From the NCBI GenBank assembly GCA_937920245.1, contig CALGUV010000171.1, positions 1 to 52,682 of the forward strand: 52,682 bases of DNA. The letters run 5' to 3'. The stretch comes from an uncultured Microbacteriaceae bacterium. GTDB lineage: Bacteria; Actinomycetota; Actinomycetes; Actinomycetales; Microbacteriaceae. Made by a program: the position numbers and the translations under genes. Shown piece by piece: positions 26,972-35,731 of this stretch (its first letter is position 1; each line of letters starts with the position of its first letter). The notes below the pieces were generated by a model. That model made no database searches, was not told the origin of the DNA, and saw only the letters and a list, made by a program, of their open reading frames with translations.

Positions 26972-27805
26972 ATGAGTGAACCGAATCCTTGGGTAATAGA
27001 AGCACCGGTTGCTGGCTACCACTGGAAGGCCAAGAATCCCAAGGCGCAGCTTCTATTGCAGCACGGTCTCGGTGAATACTCCAAGCGCTATGTCACTCAG
27101 TACTCGCAATTGATACCCAAGCTCGTTGCCAAGGGCTTTGACGTTTATGCAATCGACCTTGAGGGTCACGGCAACACCGCCGGTATTCGCGGACTAGTCG
27201 ATGTTGTGGCAGCGGTTGATGACCATTTAGTTGCTCGGTCTGCAATGCCAAAGAAGCTGCCAACATTTTTGATGGGTCACTCACTCGGCGGGCTAGTTAC
27301 CGCTGGCAGCATCGTTCGGGATCAAACCAATATTGAAGCCGCCATAATTTCAAGCTCTGCAATGCAGGCGCCCTCAAGTGTTGGCCTCAGAGCTCTAACC
27401 AAGGTGCTAGCCAGGATTGCCCCGGAAGCGCCGGTGCCAGTTCCAAGGCCAGGTATCGAAGCCCTCACCAGAGACCAAGAGCTTCTAAAAGTAATCGCTA
27501 ATGATCCCGAAATGTTTTTGGGCAAAGCGAGAAACCTAGTTGGCAGAACCACGCTTTTACTTTCCGATGAGGTTTGGTCCAAGGCAAGTAACTGGAGTGT
27601 CCCAACACTGTTTATTCACGGGGACAAAGACACATCAACAGAGTTTGAAAACTCCGTAAAGCTTCACGCGGCCATTTCTTCCAAGGACAAAACATTGAAC
27701 GTTTACCCTGGCGGTTTTCACGAGCTACTAAACGACACCATCAGCCAAGAGGTTTTGACTGACCTTTTTGCCTGGCTCGATAAGCGCAGTCCGGCTTCGA
27801 AATAA
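26972..27805 (+). CDS. Alpha/beta hydrolase, monoacylglycerol lipase-like
   Basis: A 277-residue serine hydrolase (S33-type). The oxyanion loop QHGLGEYSKRY matches the HGxGExSxRY pattern of monoacylglycerol lipases. The nucleophile elbow is GHSLGG, the acid is in HGDKDTSTEF, and the histidine is in GGFHELLND. It would hydrolyse monoglycerides or lysophospholipids. The open frame starts at 26894, but the ATG at 26972 gives the normal N-terminus (MSEPNPWVIEAPV); the Shine-Dalgarno is weak. No signal peptide is seen, so it is cytosolic. Confidence 0.86.
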   Translation: MSEPNPWVIEAPVAGYHWKAKNPKAQLLLQHGLGEYSKRYVTQYSQLIPKLVAKGFDVYAIDLEGHGNTAGIRGLVDVVAAVDDHLVARSAMPKKLPTFLMGHSLGGLVTAGSIVRDQTNIEAAIISSSAMQAPSSVGLRALTKVLARIAPEAPVPVPRPGIEALTRDQELLKVIANDPEMFLGKARNLVGRTTLLLSDEVWSKASNWSVPTLFIHGDKDTSTEFENSVKLHAAISSKDKTLNVYPGGFHELLNDTISQEVLTDLFAWLDKRSPASK

Positions 27806-27828
27806 TCCGCAACAATCAAGAGCAAAAC

Positions 27829-27867
27829 GATAATCGACTTGACATGGCGATTATCTGACTGCATACT
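27829..27867 (+). promoter_or_regulatory. Promoter with an inverted repeat around its -35 box
   Basis: TTGACA (27839-27844), a 17-nt spacer and CATACT (27862-27867) form a good promoter. Perfect 8-bp arms GATAATCG (27829-27836) and CGATTATC (27848-27855) surround the -35 box, which is a classical repressor-site layout. Transcription should start at the ATG at 27876, giving a leaderless small ORF. Confidence 0.7.
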
Positions 27868-27875
27868 TCTCAGCA

Positions 27876-27965
27876 ATGAGTACTCGATCAGCATTGAACG
27901 CGCAGCCAAGCTGCGCAATGTTCTGCTGCTCGATGGCAATGTGCATGGGCTCGTGCCTTCGCTAA
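27876..27965 (+). CDS. Leaderless Cys/Met-rich 29-residue ORF (candidate leader peptide)
   Basis: The ATG stands 8 nt after a -10 box, so the mRNA probably begins with this codon. The peptide starts MSTRSALNAQPSC and contains Cys at 13, 17, 18, 23 and 27 and Met at 1, 15, 20, 22 and 24. Ten of its 29 residues are thus sulfur amino acids. The coding part holds the hairpin GCGCAG-ccaag-CTGCGC (27900-27916), and a second hairpin (27962-27981) covers the stop codon. It ends 97 nt before a winged-helix regulator. Leaderless, cysteine-rich leader peptides that tune downstream genes are known in mycobacteria. By analogy this could sense cysteine or methionine supply; that is inference. Confidence 0.55.
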   Translation: MSTRSALNAQPSCAMFCCSMAMCMGSCLR

Positions 27966-28023
27966 TTAGCAACCCAATTAGCTCTTAGGCACCAGCACCC
28001 CGACAAACGCACGTGATTCGTGC
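27962..28023 (+). promoter_or_regulatory. Structured leader before the winged-helix gene
   Basis: Two hairpins lie between the small ORF and the regulator gene: CTAATT/AATTAG (27962-27981), which overlaps the small ORF stop, and GCACG/CGTGC (28009-28023). Neither is followed by a T run, so control by ribosome position or by Rho would be more likely than intrinsic termination. Confidence 0.35.
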
Positions 28024-28062
28024 ACTAATCGATCGCAAACTTGCCAACTAAGGACTCATAAA

Positions 28063-28662
28063 ATGACCGCAATTAAAACCAAATCAACAACAGTCGCAAA
28101 AGGATTCGCCCTCTACGTGGGCATCTCGGAACAAGACGCACAAGATGCTGGCCTCACACTTGCCCAGATCGCTCAGGCTTTGAAACAAACAATCGCCAGT
28201 CTGGTTCCAGAAAAAGCAAACGAGACATATGCCGCCATCGCTCTGGCTCCAGAGGGTTCGACCGGCAGAAATCTAGACATCACCAGGCTTGCTCTTCGGG
28301 AACCACGAGCTACAAATACCCCAACTAAACCTGAGGCTGACGAGAAGACTGCTGCCAAAGGGCTAGTGGTCGACTTGACCAGAAAACGACTCTTCGTTGA
28401 CGGAGCCAATGCTCAGCTGACCTGCAAAGAATTCGAACTTTTCGCGTTTTTGATCGAGAACACCGGTCAGACCGTGAGTCGCAAGCAAATTGCAGATATT
28501 TCTGATCGCTGCGGAGAATCAACACCAAATGCTAGGACCATCGATGTTCATGTCCGCAGGCTGCGCGCCAAAATCGCAGGCTACGAAGACGTAATTCGAA
28601 CCTCTCGGGGAGTCGGTTACCGCTTTGACAGACACCCGGATGTCCTAGTGCAGCAGTTCTAG
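28063..28662 (+). CDS. Winged-helix transcriptional regulator without receiver domain
   Basis: A 199-residue protein with an OmpR/PhoB-type winged helix at about 105-193 (LTCKEFELFAFLIENTGQTVSRKQIADI, then RTIDVHVRRLRAKI and IRTSRGVGYRF). The N-terminal half (about 12-65, FALYVGISEQDAQDAGLTLAQIAQAL) is not a response-regulator receiver and has no phosphorylation Asp pocket that I can see; its ligand, if any, is unknown. AAGGA precedes the ATG. The long leader with a sulfur-rich ORF and a palindromic promoter suggests autoregulation or nutrient control. The target genes are unknown. Confidence 0.82.
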   Translation: MTAIKTKSTTVAKGFALYVGISEQDAQDAGLTLAQIAQALKQTIASLVPEKANETYAAIALAPEGSTGRNLDITRLALREPRATNTPTKPEADEKTAAKGLVVDLTRKRLFVDGANAQLTCKEFELFAFLIENTGQTVSRKQIADISDRCGESTPNARTIDVHVRRLRAKIAGYEDVIRTSRGVGYRFDRHPDVLVQQF

Positions 28663-28689
28663 ATTTGTGGAGGCGCCCAGTTGTCGCAA

Positions 28690-29595
28690 CTATCGTTTTA
28701 TAACGACCATTGAGGCGCCGAACACCACCAGCACCGCACCCAGGTAAGTCAACGGGCCAAAGTTAGATTCAGTTATCGGTGCTACTAGATCAAGCACCAG
28801 TGACGCTACTACTTGCCCCAAAAGCAATGAGAGCCCCAGGGCTAGGACTCCGATCTGTCTGACCACCATCACCTGAATAAAAATGAATATTCCACCCACT
28901 AACCCACCCAGATAAAGAACTGGGTTCGTGGGCCAGCCGTTAGAAAGATCAGGAACTCCCTCGAATACAAGCAGGACCACTGCGATGAGCGCTGTTCCGG
29001 TAACGAAATTTAGAAAGGTAGAGATTAGAACCGAGTCGGTCTTGGTCGCCAGTCTTCCGTTGATTGCCTGCTGGAAACCGGAACCAAAGCCTGCGAGGAA
29101 CGGCAGCACTATAAGGCCACTAACAGCCTGGATACCAAGGCCAGAGGAGAGAACCAGTCCAATAATTGCGATGCCGGCGCCGGCTAGGCGAGCCAAGGAC
29201 AGCTTCCTCTTTGCCAAACCAAGCATTCCAAAAGAATCCACCATGAGCGCGGCTGCTGCTTGGCCCGAAACGATAGCGAGTGTGAAAAGAGTCACCCCTA
29301 TTACCGGTGCAACTAAACCCTGCATCATTACAAAGAACCCACCGAAGAACCCACCCAGGGTCATCCAAATTGGCAACTGACGGCCAAGCGCTTTGGTCGA
29401 AACCAGAAGCTTGCTGCGCTCGCTTCGGCTGATGAAAAAAGGTATTGCCACCAGCACTGTTCCGATTCCAAAAGAAACTAGTGCTGCGAACAGCCCGTCC
29501 TGAAGAGCAATCGCAAGCTCACCGTTCACTTGAGACTGCACGGCGATAAGCGCTCCGGCAATCACACTGAGCGAAATTGCGAGGGGTCTTGGCAT
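28690..29595 (-). CDS. DMT-superfamily transporter of the YdcZ (DUF606) type
   Basis: A protein of about 301 residues made of two YdcZ-like five-helix repeats: PLAISLSVIAGALIAVQSQVNGELA at the N-terminus, and a second copy with AGFGSGFQQAINGRLA. The fused double form is usual in actinobacteria. The open frame extends upstream to 29679, but the ATG at 29595 gives the family start; no strong Shine-Dalgarno is seen. It is convergent with the winged-helix gene. The substrate is unknown. Confidence 0.82.
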   Translation of the reverse strand: MPRPLAISLSVIAGALIAVQSQVNGELAIALQDGLFAALVSFGIGTVLVAIPFFISRSERSKLLVSTKALGRQLPIWMTLGGFFGGFFVMMQGLVAPVIGVTLFTLAIVSGQAAAALMVDSFGMLGLAKRKLSLARLAGAGIAIIGLVLSSGLGIQAVSGLIVLPFLAGFGSGFQQAINGRLATKTDSVLISTFLNFVTGTALIAVVLLVFEGVPDLSNGWPTNPVLYLGGLVGGIFIFIQVMVVRQIGVLALGLSLLLGQVVASLVLDLVAPITESNFGPLTYLGAVLVVFGASMVVIKR

Positions 29596-29759
29596 TGTCA
29601 GCTGCACTGTTATCCGGGCCTTAGGTCTATTGATTCGAAAAATTCTGCAATTGCCGCGTAATTCTTGTGGCAATCTCATTCGCAGTCTATGGCTGCTGGC
29701 GTGACTTCACCATCAACAGCGAGGCGACTAACTCAATGCTGAGCTAACCTTGAAGGACT

Positions 29760-30245
29760 ATGACAAAACAATCTGAAGCCTTTTCCCCAAAGAATCTGTT
29801 TTCTTATTTCGCACTTGGCGAAGCCATCACCTGGGGTCTACTGATTGCCGGGTTGCTGGCAAGGGAGTTATTGCAGGCTCCAGGTATGGTCATCACAGTT
29901 GCTGGTGCCACCCACGGGTTTATGTTTCTAAGCTATGCGACAACGGCAGCTCTGGTCGGGATAAACAATCGCTGGAGCCTGGCTCAAACCGCCATTGGCG
30001 TCATCCTGGCAATAGTGCCATTTGCGACAATACCTTTTGAGAAGTGGCTGCTCAAGCGCAAGATGTTGGATGGCTTATGGCGCAGGCAGGCATCAAAAAA
30101 CCCTAAAGACAAGACTCGCTCGGACCGACTATTTCGCTGGTTTATCAATCGCCCGCGCACGTTGATTCTTGTCATAATCGCTTTTGTCGTGACGCTATTT
30201 TCAGTTTTGCTTTACCTCGGGCCCCCGGATCAATGGGGCAACTAG
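29760..30245 (+). CDS. DUF3817 membrane protein
   Basis: A 161-residue actinobacterial membrane protein. It shows the DUF3817 pattern FSYFALGEAITWGLLIAGLLAR with a later THGFMFLSYATTAAL and three spans (about 14-35, 42-63, 73-92), then the family segment ATIPFEKWLLKR. A basic linker leads to an extra C-terminal hydrophobic segment (about 133-153). Its function is undescribed. AAGGA stands close to the ATG. Confidence 0.82.
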   Translation: MTKQSEAFSPKNLFSYFALGEAITWGLLIAGLLARELLQAPGMVITVAGATHGFMFLSYATTAALVGINNRWSLAQTAIGVILAIVPFATIPFEKWLLKRKMLDGLWRRQASKNPKDKTRSDRLFRWFINRPRTLILVIIAFVVTLFSVLLYLGPPDQWGN

Positions 30246-30350
30246 CGCCAAATAGAGCCTGACTGGCTTTTTTTAGAAACACGCCTAAGCTAAGAAGCAT
30301 CTGAATTGGGCAACAACTTTGTTGCTGACAGAAATCAAGGAGCGATACCC

Positions 30351-31757
30351 GTGCCCGCGACATTGACGTCAAAGCATGATTCCGCCGGATGGCGAAAAAT
30401 ACCAACATCATCAAAACCCATAAATCAAGATCGAGTCCAAGAGCTTCTAGTTCAAGAGTGGGCAAGATTCGAGCGGGCCACCAAGGCCTCTGGAGTGCAC
30501 AACAAAAAGGCCATGAAATCTCTGCCCATGGGCGTGACTTCTAGCTTTCAGCACTGGGACCCATACCCAATTTCCATAGTCTCCGCTAAGGGCGCTTATC
30601 TCACCGACGTTGACGGTCGCAAGCTTTTGGATCTTTCCATGGGCTTCGGCGCAATGCTGGTTGGACACCTCAATCCCAAGATAATCAAAAGAGTGCAAAA
30701 GGCGCTTCGCTCAACTGGAACGCTGTTTGTGACACCGTCGCCTACTGCGACAGATGTTGCGGAAAGGTTCAAGGCGAGATTCGGTCTTGACATGCTTCGA
30801 TTCACAAACTCCGGCACCGAGTCGACTATGTATGCCATCAGAACCGCAAGAGCGGTGAAAAAGAAAAATGGTGTTATCAAAATTGAGGGTGGCTACCACG
30901 GTGGCTACGACCCTTTGCAGGTTTCGGTAAAGCCCGATCTAAAAGACATCGGGTCGCCAGAGAACCCAACGGCCCATGTGCCACCAGAGGTTGAGGCGGG
31001 CGACGTCTACGTCGTTCCCTACAACAACCTAGAACTCCTCGAAGAGATCATGAAAGATCACGGGCACAACATCGCTTGTTTCATGATTGAGCCGGTAATC
31101 GAAAACCTGTCGATTATTTTGCCCGATGCTGGATATTTGCAATCGGTAAGGGATCTTTGTGACGAGTACGGCATTTGCTTGATTTTTGACGAAGTCAAGA
31201 CTGGCCTTACCGCCGGAGTTGCTGGAGCAGCAGCAAGAGTTGGCGTCAAGCCTGACTTGATCACCCTTGCAAAGAGCATCGGCGGCGGATTCCCGCTTGC
31301 TGCGTTTGGTGGCAAGAGGGAATACATGGAAGCCGTTGTCGATGGTCGCATGGCGCACTTCGGAACCTATAACGGGAACCCTCTCGTCATGGCAGCGGCG
31401 CTCGCCGTTGACGAAATCTGTACGCCAGCAGCCTTGACCAAAGCAGAGGCAATCAACAATGCAACGCTTGCCAAGTTGGATCTGATTATCAACGAGTTTG
31501 AGCTTCCAGCCCACACCATTGGGTTGGGAGTAAAAGGCGCGATGATTTGGTCACCAGATCCAGTTCGAAACTATCGAGACTACAAAGCAACCGACTTTGA
31601 AACAGCAGAGCTGTCATGGCTCTGGGGTATCAATAGAGGCGTGCTAACCCCTCCGGGGCTGGATGAGCAGTGGCTTGTGTCACTCGCCCACACCCAGAAG
31701 GATATGGACAAGATGGTCGAGAGCACCAGGGAGCTAGCAATGGCACTCCGAGCCTAA
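30351..31757 (+). CDS. Class III PLP-dependent aminotransferase (glutamate-1-semialdehyde mutase-like)
   Basis: A 468-residue fold-type I enzyme. Seen are RFTNSGTESTMYAIRTARA, EGGYHGGYD, IFDEVKTGL with the PLP-binding Asp, and TLAKSIGGGFPLAAFGG with the Schiff-base Lys, followed by FGTYNGNPL. It is closest to GSA aminomutase-like aminotransferases, but the long N-terminus and single-gene setting give no pathway, so heme synthesis should not be assumed. The start is the GTG at 30351 with AAGGAG 8 nt upstream, not the TTG that opens the frame. Confidence 0.85.
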   Translation: MPATLTSKHDSAGWRKIPTSSKPINQDRVQELLVQEWARFERATKASGVHNKKAMKSLPMGVTSSFQHWDPYPISIVSAKGAYLTDVDGRKLLDLSMGFGAMLVGHLNPKIIKRVQKALRSTGTLFVTPSPTATDVAERFKARFGLDMLRFTNSGTESTMYAIRTARAVKKKNGVIKIEGGYHGGYDPLQVSVKPDLKDIGSPENPTAHVPPEVEAGDVYVVPYNNLELLEEIMKDHGHNIACFMIEPVIENLSIILPDAGYLQSVRDLCDEYGICLIFDEVKTGLTAGVAGAAARVGVKPDLITLAKSIGGGFPLAAFGGKREYMEAVVDGRMAHFGTYNGNPLVMAAALAVDEICTPAALTKAEAINNATLAKLDLIINEFELPAHTIGLGVKGAMIWSPDPVRNYRDYKATDFETAELSWLWGINRGVLTPPGLDEQWLVSLAHTQKDMDKMVESTRELAMALRA

Positions 31758-31927
31758 GGGCAATTTTTCAAACAAAATCCTGGAGCTACTAAAGACAAGC
31801 TATTTCCCGCACTATGCCTGCAGCGCTTGGGTGTCAGATGTTCAGATATTGCGTGAGGACAGGTACTAGTTCGATCCGGTAGCTGAGACAATTGCTGTTT
31901 AGCAAACTTTAGAACGGATGGCTTGGG

Positions 31928-34900
31928 GTGAGTGAGCTACAGATCAACTATCCTTCAGACCTTCCGGTTGCAGCTAGACGAGAAGACATCCTTGAGGCCA
32001 TCACCAACAATCAAGTTTTGATTGTTGCCGGTGCTACCGGTTCCGGTAAGACCACGCAGCTTCCAAAAATGTGCTTGGAGCTTGGAAGAAAATCAATAGC
32101 TCATACTCAGCCCAGAAGAATTGCCGCTCGTTCGGTCGCCGAGCGCATCTCCGAGGAGCTGAAGGTTGATTTGGGGGGCCTGGTTGGCTACCAGGTTCGC
32201 TTCACTGATCAGGCAAGCAAGGCGACCAGGGTTAAAGTCATGACTGACGGCATCTTGCTAAATGCTCTGCAGCGAGATCGAATGCTCAAACAGTACGACA
32301 CCATAATCATCGATGAAGCCCACGAGCGAAGTCTAAATATTGACTTCCTGCTTGGCTTCTTGAAACAACTATTGCCAATGCGTCCCGAGCTCAAGCTAAT
32401 AATCACCTCGGCGACAATTGATCCGGGCTCCTTTTCCAAGCATTTCAACGACGCCCCCATTATCGAAGTTTCTGGAAGAACCTTCCCGATTGAGATTCGC
32501 TATCGCCCCGTCACGAGAGACGGATCACAGGATGCTGACCCGGATGTTGAAACCACTGCAGCCGACTATTTAGATGGAGTGATCTCGGCACTAAAAGAAC
32601 TAGAGGCTGAACAAGATGGTGATGTGTTGGTCTTTCTTTCTGGAGAATCAGAGATCAAAGATGCTCAGGATGCAATCGAGGGCAGCATCACTCAAGGGGC
32701 ACTCAAGGGAAACACCGAAGTATTACCTCTCTATGGTCGGCTGAGCTCTGCCGAGCAACATCGAGTATTTGAAGTTAGCAAAGTGGCCGGACTACGAAAG
32801 CGCGTGATTCTTGCGACCAACGTTGCCGAGACCAGCCTTACAATCCCGAATATTAAATACGTGATAGACGCCGGCACCGCCAGAATCTCCCGCTACAGCC
32901 CCAAGGCAAAGGTTCAGCGGCTTCCGATTGAAGCAATTTCGCAGGCAAGTGCTAATCAGCGAGCCGGGCGTGCTGGGCGAACCAGCCCGGGCGTAGCGAT
33001 CAGGCTTTATTCAAAAGAGGACTTTCAATCTCGTCCAGAGTTCACCGATCCAGAGATCCTAAGAACCAACTTGGCCTCGGTTATTTTGCAGGCCGCAACT
33101 ATCGGTCTTGGAGACCTAACCAAGTTTCCATTTCTTCAGGCTCCTGAACCCAGGGGAGTAAAAGATGGCATTGGGCTTCTAAAGGAGCTTGGGGCAATTG
33201 ACCAGGATTCCAACGAGGTTGAGCTCACCAAGCTCGGTAAGCAGCTGGCTAGGCTTCCCATCGAGCCTCGATTCGCAAGAATGCTGCTGGAATCAAAACG
33301 GCATAATGTCGTGCGCGAGGTAATGATTATCGTTGCAGGTCTAACGATTCAGGACCCGAGAGAGCGCCCCCTTGAGAAGCGCGAGAAGGCAGATCTCCTG
33401 CATGCTCGCTTTATTGACCCGAGTAGTGATTTTCTCTCGCTGGTGAATCTTTGGAATCACGTTGAGGATCAGCAGGAAAAGCTGTCATCCTCCGCGTTCC
33501 GCAGGCTCTGCAAACAAGAGTTTCTGAATTACCTTCGGGTTCGTGAGTGGCAGGATCTGGTCCGGCAACTAAAAAGCGTTAGCAAGCCGTTAAATCTAAT
33601 TTTCGGTAATCGTAGGGTCGACCCCGAAGGAATCCACAAGGCACTGCTGTCTGGTCTTCTCAGTCAAATCGGGCTGCAGCAAGAAAATGAAAAAAAGGTT
33701 TTCAAAAACGGCAAGCTGCAGAAGCAAAAGCGAGTGCAGAGTGAGTACTTGGGTTCCGGTGGCAAGAAGTTCGTAATCTTCCCAGGTTCTGCCTTGGCCA
33801 AGAAACCCCCCGAAGCTCTTATGAGCGCGGAGCTTGTCGAAACCAGTCGGCTGTTTGCTCGAATGAATGCAGCGGTCGATCCGGCATGGGCCGAAGAGCT
33901 TGCCGGCGATCTTGTTCGAAGAAGCGTTTCAGAACCTCACTGGGAAAAGAAGCTTGGAGCAGTCATCGGGCTCGAACGAGTAATGCTGTTTGGGCTGACA
34001 TTGGTTTCAAACCGCAAGGTTCAGTACTCGCGCATTGACCCGATGCTATGCCGGGAGTTATTTATTAGGCATGCCTTGGTTTATGGAGAGTGGGACTCAA
34101 AGCAGGTCTTTGACCAAAAAAATAAGGACTTGCTTATCGACATGGAAGCCGCCGCCGATCGGGCACGCTCACCCCAGCTTGCAGCTGGTGAAGACGACGT
34201 CTTTCGCTTCTACAACAATCGGATTCCGCTGGATGTTTTTTCCACCGGCAGCTTTGAGGGTTGGTGGAAAAAGGCCAAGCACGAAAAGCCGGAGTTTCTA
34301 ACCATGACCAAGGCCGAGTTGCTAGGTGCCGATGAGACTCAACTCGATGAAGCCGACTACCCCGGTCAGGTGGTTATCGACGGTCAAGAATTTAGCCTTA
34401 GTTACTTATTCGACCCCGGTAACGAACACGACGGGGTTTCGGTGGAGGTCCCGATTTCACTCTTGGCAAGCATCAAACCGGAGGGCTTCGAGTGGCTCAT
34501 TCCAGCAATGCGACTGGAGTTGATTACTGAGTTGATCCGCAGCCTGCCTAAAGCGGTTCGCAAAAACGTCGTTCCCGCCAAAGACTGGGCGGCCAAGGTT
34601 TTGAGAAATCTACCCACGGAGCCCACCGGCAAGATCACCGAAGTGTTGGCCACTCAGCTGCAGTCTTTGAGTGGCGTCAGGGTTCGCCCAGAAGATTTCA
34701 GTCCTGAGGTATTGCCGGCCCAGCTAAAGGTTTCTTATCGAGTTATAGATTCCAAGGCGAAGCAGCTAGAAATCGGTAACGATCTAGCTGCACTTCAACA
34801 GAAGCTTGCCCAAAGCTCGATCGAGGCAGTGTCGAACATGATTCAGTTCGACGGGCCCTCAATAGAGCGAACCAATCTGCAGACTTGGGACTTTGACGAA

Positions 34901-35731
34901 CTACCTAGGCAGCTAGATACGAAGCAGGGAAGCAATAAAGTAAGCGCGTTCCCGGCACTGGTTTTAGATGAAAAAACAAACACCGTCGATTTGAAACTGC
35001 ACTCCTCGGAAGCCACGCAGGCACTAGAGCACCCAATCGGTGTGGTGGAGTTAGTTCAGCTGAGCATTCCATCGCCGGTGAAGTACATTGAGGCGCATCT
35101 GACTCAAGCCGAAAAGCTCGCCATTGCGAGCCTGCCCTACCCAAGCCTTACTGCCTTTGTTGCAGATGTCATCAGGGCGGGGGCTAAAAAACAGCTCTTT
35201 ATTCTTGATCCCAAGGGTCTAATTTTTACGGCCAAAGAATTTGAAAATCTCAGGCAGCTTGTTGAGGCTATTTCGATCGAGCTGATTTTCGACGTTGCCA
35301 AAATAATGCTGAAGATTTCCCAGGCGGCCAGTGAAGCCAATAAGGCAATTTCTAATGCCAAGGCCATTGATTTTCTAACGGTGCTTGCAAGTGAGAAGCT
35401 CCACATCCAGCAACTCTTGAGCCCAAAGCTAGTTTCAGCTACTGGTCTCGATCGGCTGTCGCGAATTGAAATCTACCTACGCGCCATCACGCAGAGAGTG
35501 GCGAAGCTCCAAGAGAGCCCGGAGCGAGACCGAATTAGCGCGATCGAATTAGCAAAAGCAATCGAGGTCTTCGAAGTCGCAGGTGGAAGGCTGCCGCTGC
35601 CTCAAAAATCTAGCGAGAAACTTACCTCGGCACGATGGTTGCTTGAGGAACTAAGAGTGAGCCTGTTCGCTCAATCGCTTGGAACTCAAGAGGCGGTTTC
35701 TCTGAAGCGAATACAAAAGCAGCTGTCTTAG
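31928..35731 (+). CDS. hrpA: ATP-dependent RNA helicase HrpA
   Basis: A 1267-residue DEAH helicase, near the length of E. coli HrpA, that can resolve stalled or collided ribosomes. Motif I is GATGSGKT (residues 35-42), then TQPRRIAARSVAERI, DEAHERS, SATI, NVAETSLTIPNIKYVID and QRAGRAGRTSPG. Helicase-associated and OB-like regions follow, then the long HrpA-specific DUF3418 C-terminal domain. The start is the GTG at 31928 with a weak Shine-Dalgarno. Its stop overlaps by 4 nt the stop of convergent mmsA. Confidence 0.95.
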   Translation: MSELQINYPSDLPVAARREDILEAITNNQVLIVAGATGSGKTTQLPKMCLELGRKSIAHTQPRRIAARSVAERISEELKVDLGGLVGYQVRFTDQASKATRVKVMTDGILLNALQRDRMLKQYDTIIIDEAHERSLNIDFLLGFLKQLLPMRPELKLIITSATIDPGSFSKHFNDAPIIEVSGRTFPIEIRYRPVTRDGSQDADPDVETTAADYLDGVISALKELEAEQDGDVLVFLSGESEIKDAQDAIEGSITQGALKGNTEVLPLYGRLSSAEQHRVFEVSKVAGLRKRVILATNVAETSLTIPNIKYVIDAGTARISRYSPKAKVQRLPIEAISQASANQRAGRAGRTSPGVAIRLYSKEDFQSRPEFTDPEILRTNLASVILQAATIGLGDLTKFPFLQAPEPRGVKDGIGLLKELGAIDQDSNEVELTKLGKQLARLPIEPRFARMLLESKRHNVVREVMIIVAGLTIQDPRERPLEKREKADLLHARFIDPSSDFLSLVNLWNHVEDQQEKLSSSAFRRLCKQEFLNYLRVREWQDLVRQLKSVSKPLNLIFGNRRVDPEGIHKALLSGLLSQIGLQQENEKKVFKNGKLQKQKRVQSEYLGSGGKKFVIFPGSALAKKPPEALMSAELVETSRLFARMNAAVDPAWAEELAGDLVRRSVSEPHWEKKLGAVIGLERVMLFGLTLVSNRKVQYSRIDPMLCRELFIRHALVYGEWDSKQVFDQKNKDLLIDMEAAADRARSPQLAAGEDDVFRFYNNRIPLDVFSTGSFEGWWKKAKHEKPEFLTMTKAELLGADETQLDEADYPGQVVIDGQEFSLSYLFDPGNEHDGVSVEVPISLLASIKPEGFEWLIPAMRLELITELIRSLPKAVRKNVVPAKDWAAKVLRNLPTEPTGKITEVLATQLQSLSGVRVRPEDFSPEVLPAQLKVSYRVIDSKAKQLEIGNDLAALQQKLAQSSIEAVSNMIQFDGPSIERTNLQTWDFDELPRQLDTKQGSNKVSAFPALVLDEKTNTVDLKLHSSEATQALEHPIGVVELVQLSIPSPVKYIEAHLTQAEKLAIASLPYPSLTAFVADVIRAGAKKQLFILDPKGLIFTAKEFENLRQLVEAISIELIFDVAKIMLKISQAASEANKAISNAKAIDFLTVLASEKLHIQQLLSPKLVSATGLDRLSRIEIYLRAITQRVAKLQESPERDRISAIELAKAIEVFEVAGGRLPLPQKSSEKLTSARWLLEELRVSLFAQSLGTQEAVSLKRIQKQLS

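Noticed and set aside
30306..30350. TTG at 30306 as start of the class III aminotransferase
   Set aside because: The AAGGAG with proper spacing lies inside this segment and points to the GTG at 30351.
31868..31877. GTTCGATCC resembling a tRNA T-loop before hrpA
   Set aside because: No surrounding stems or acceptor arm can be formed.
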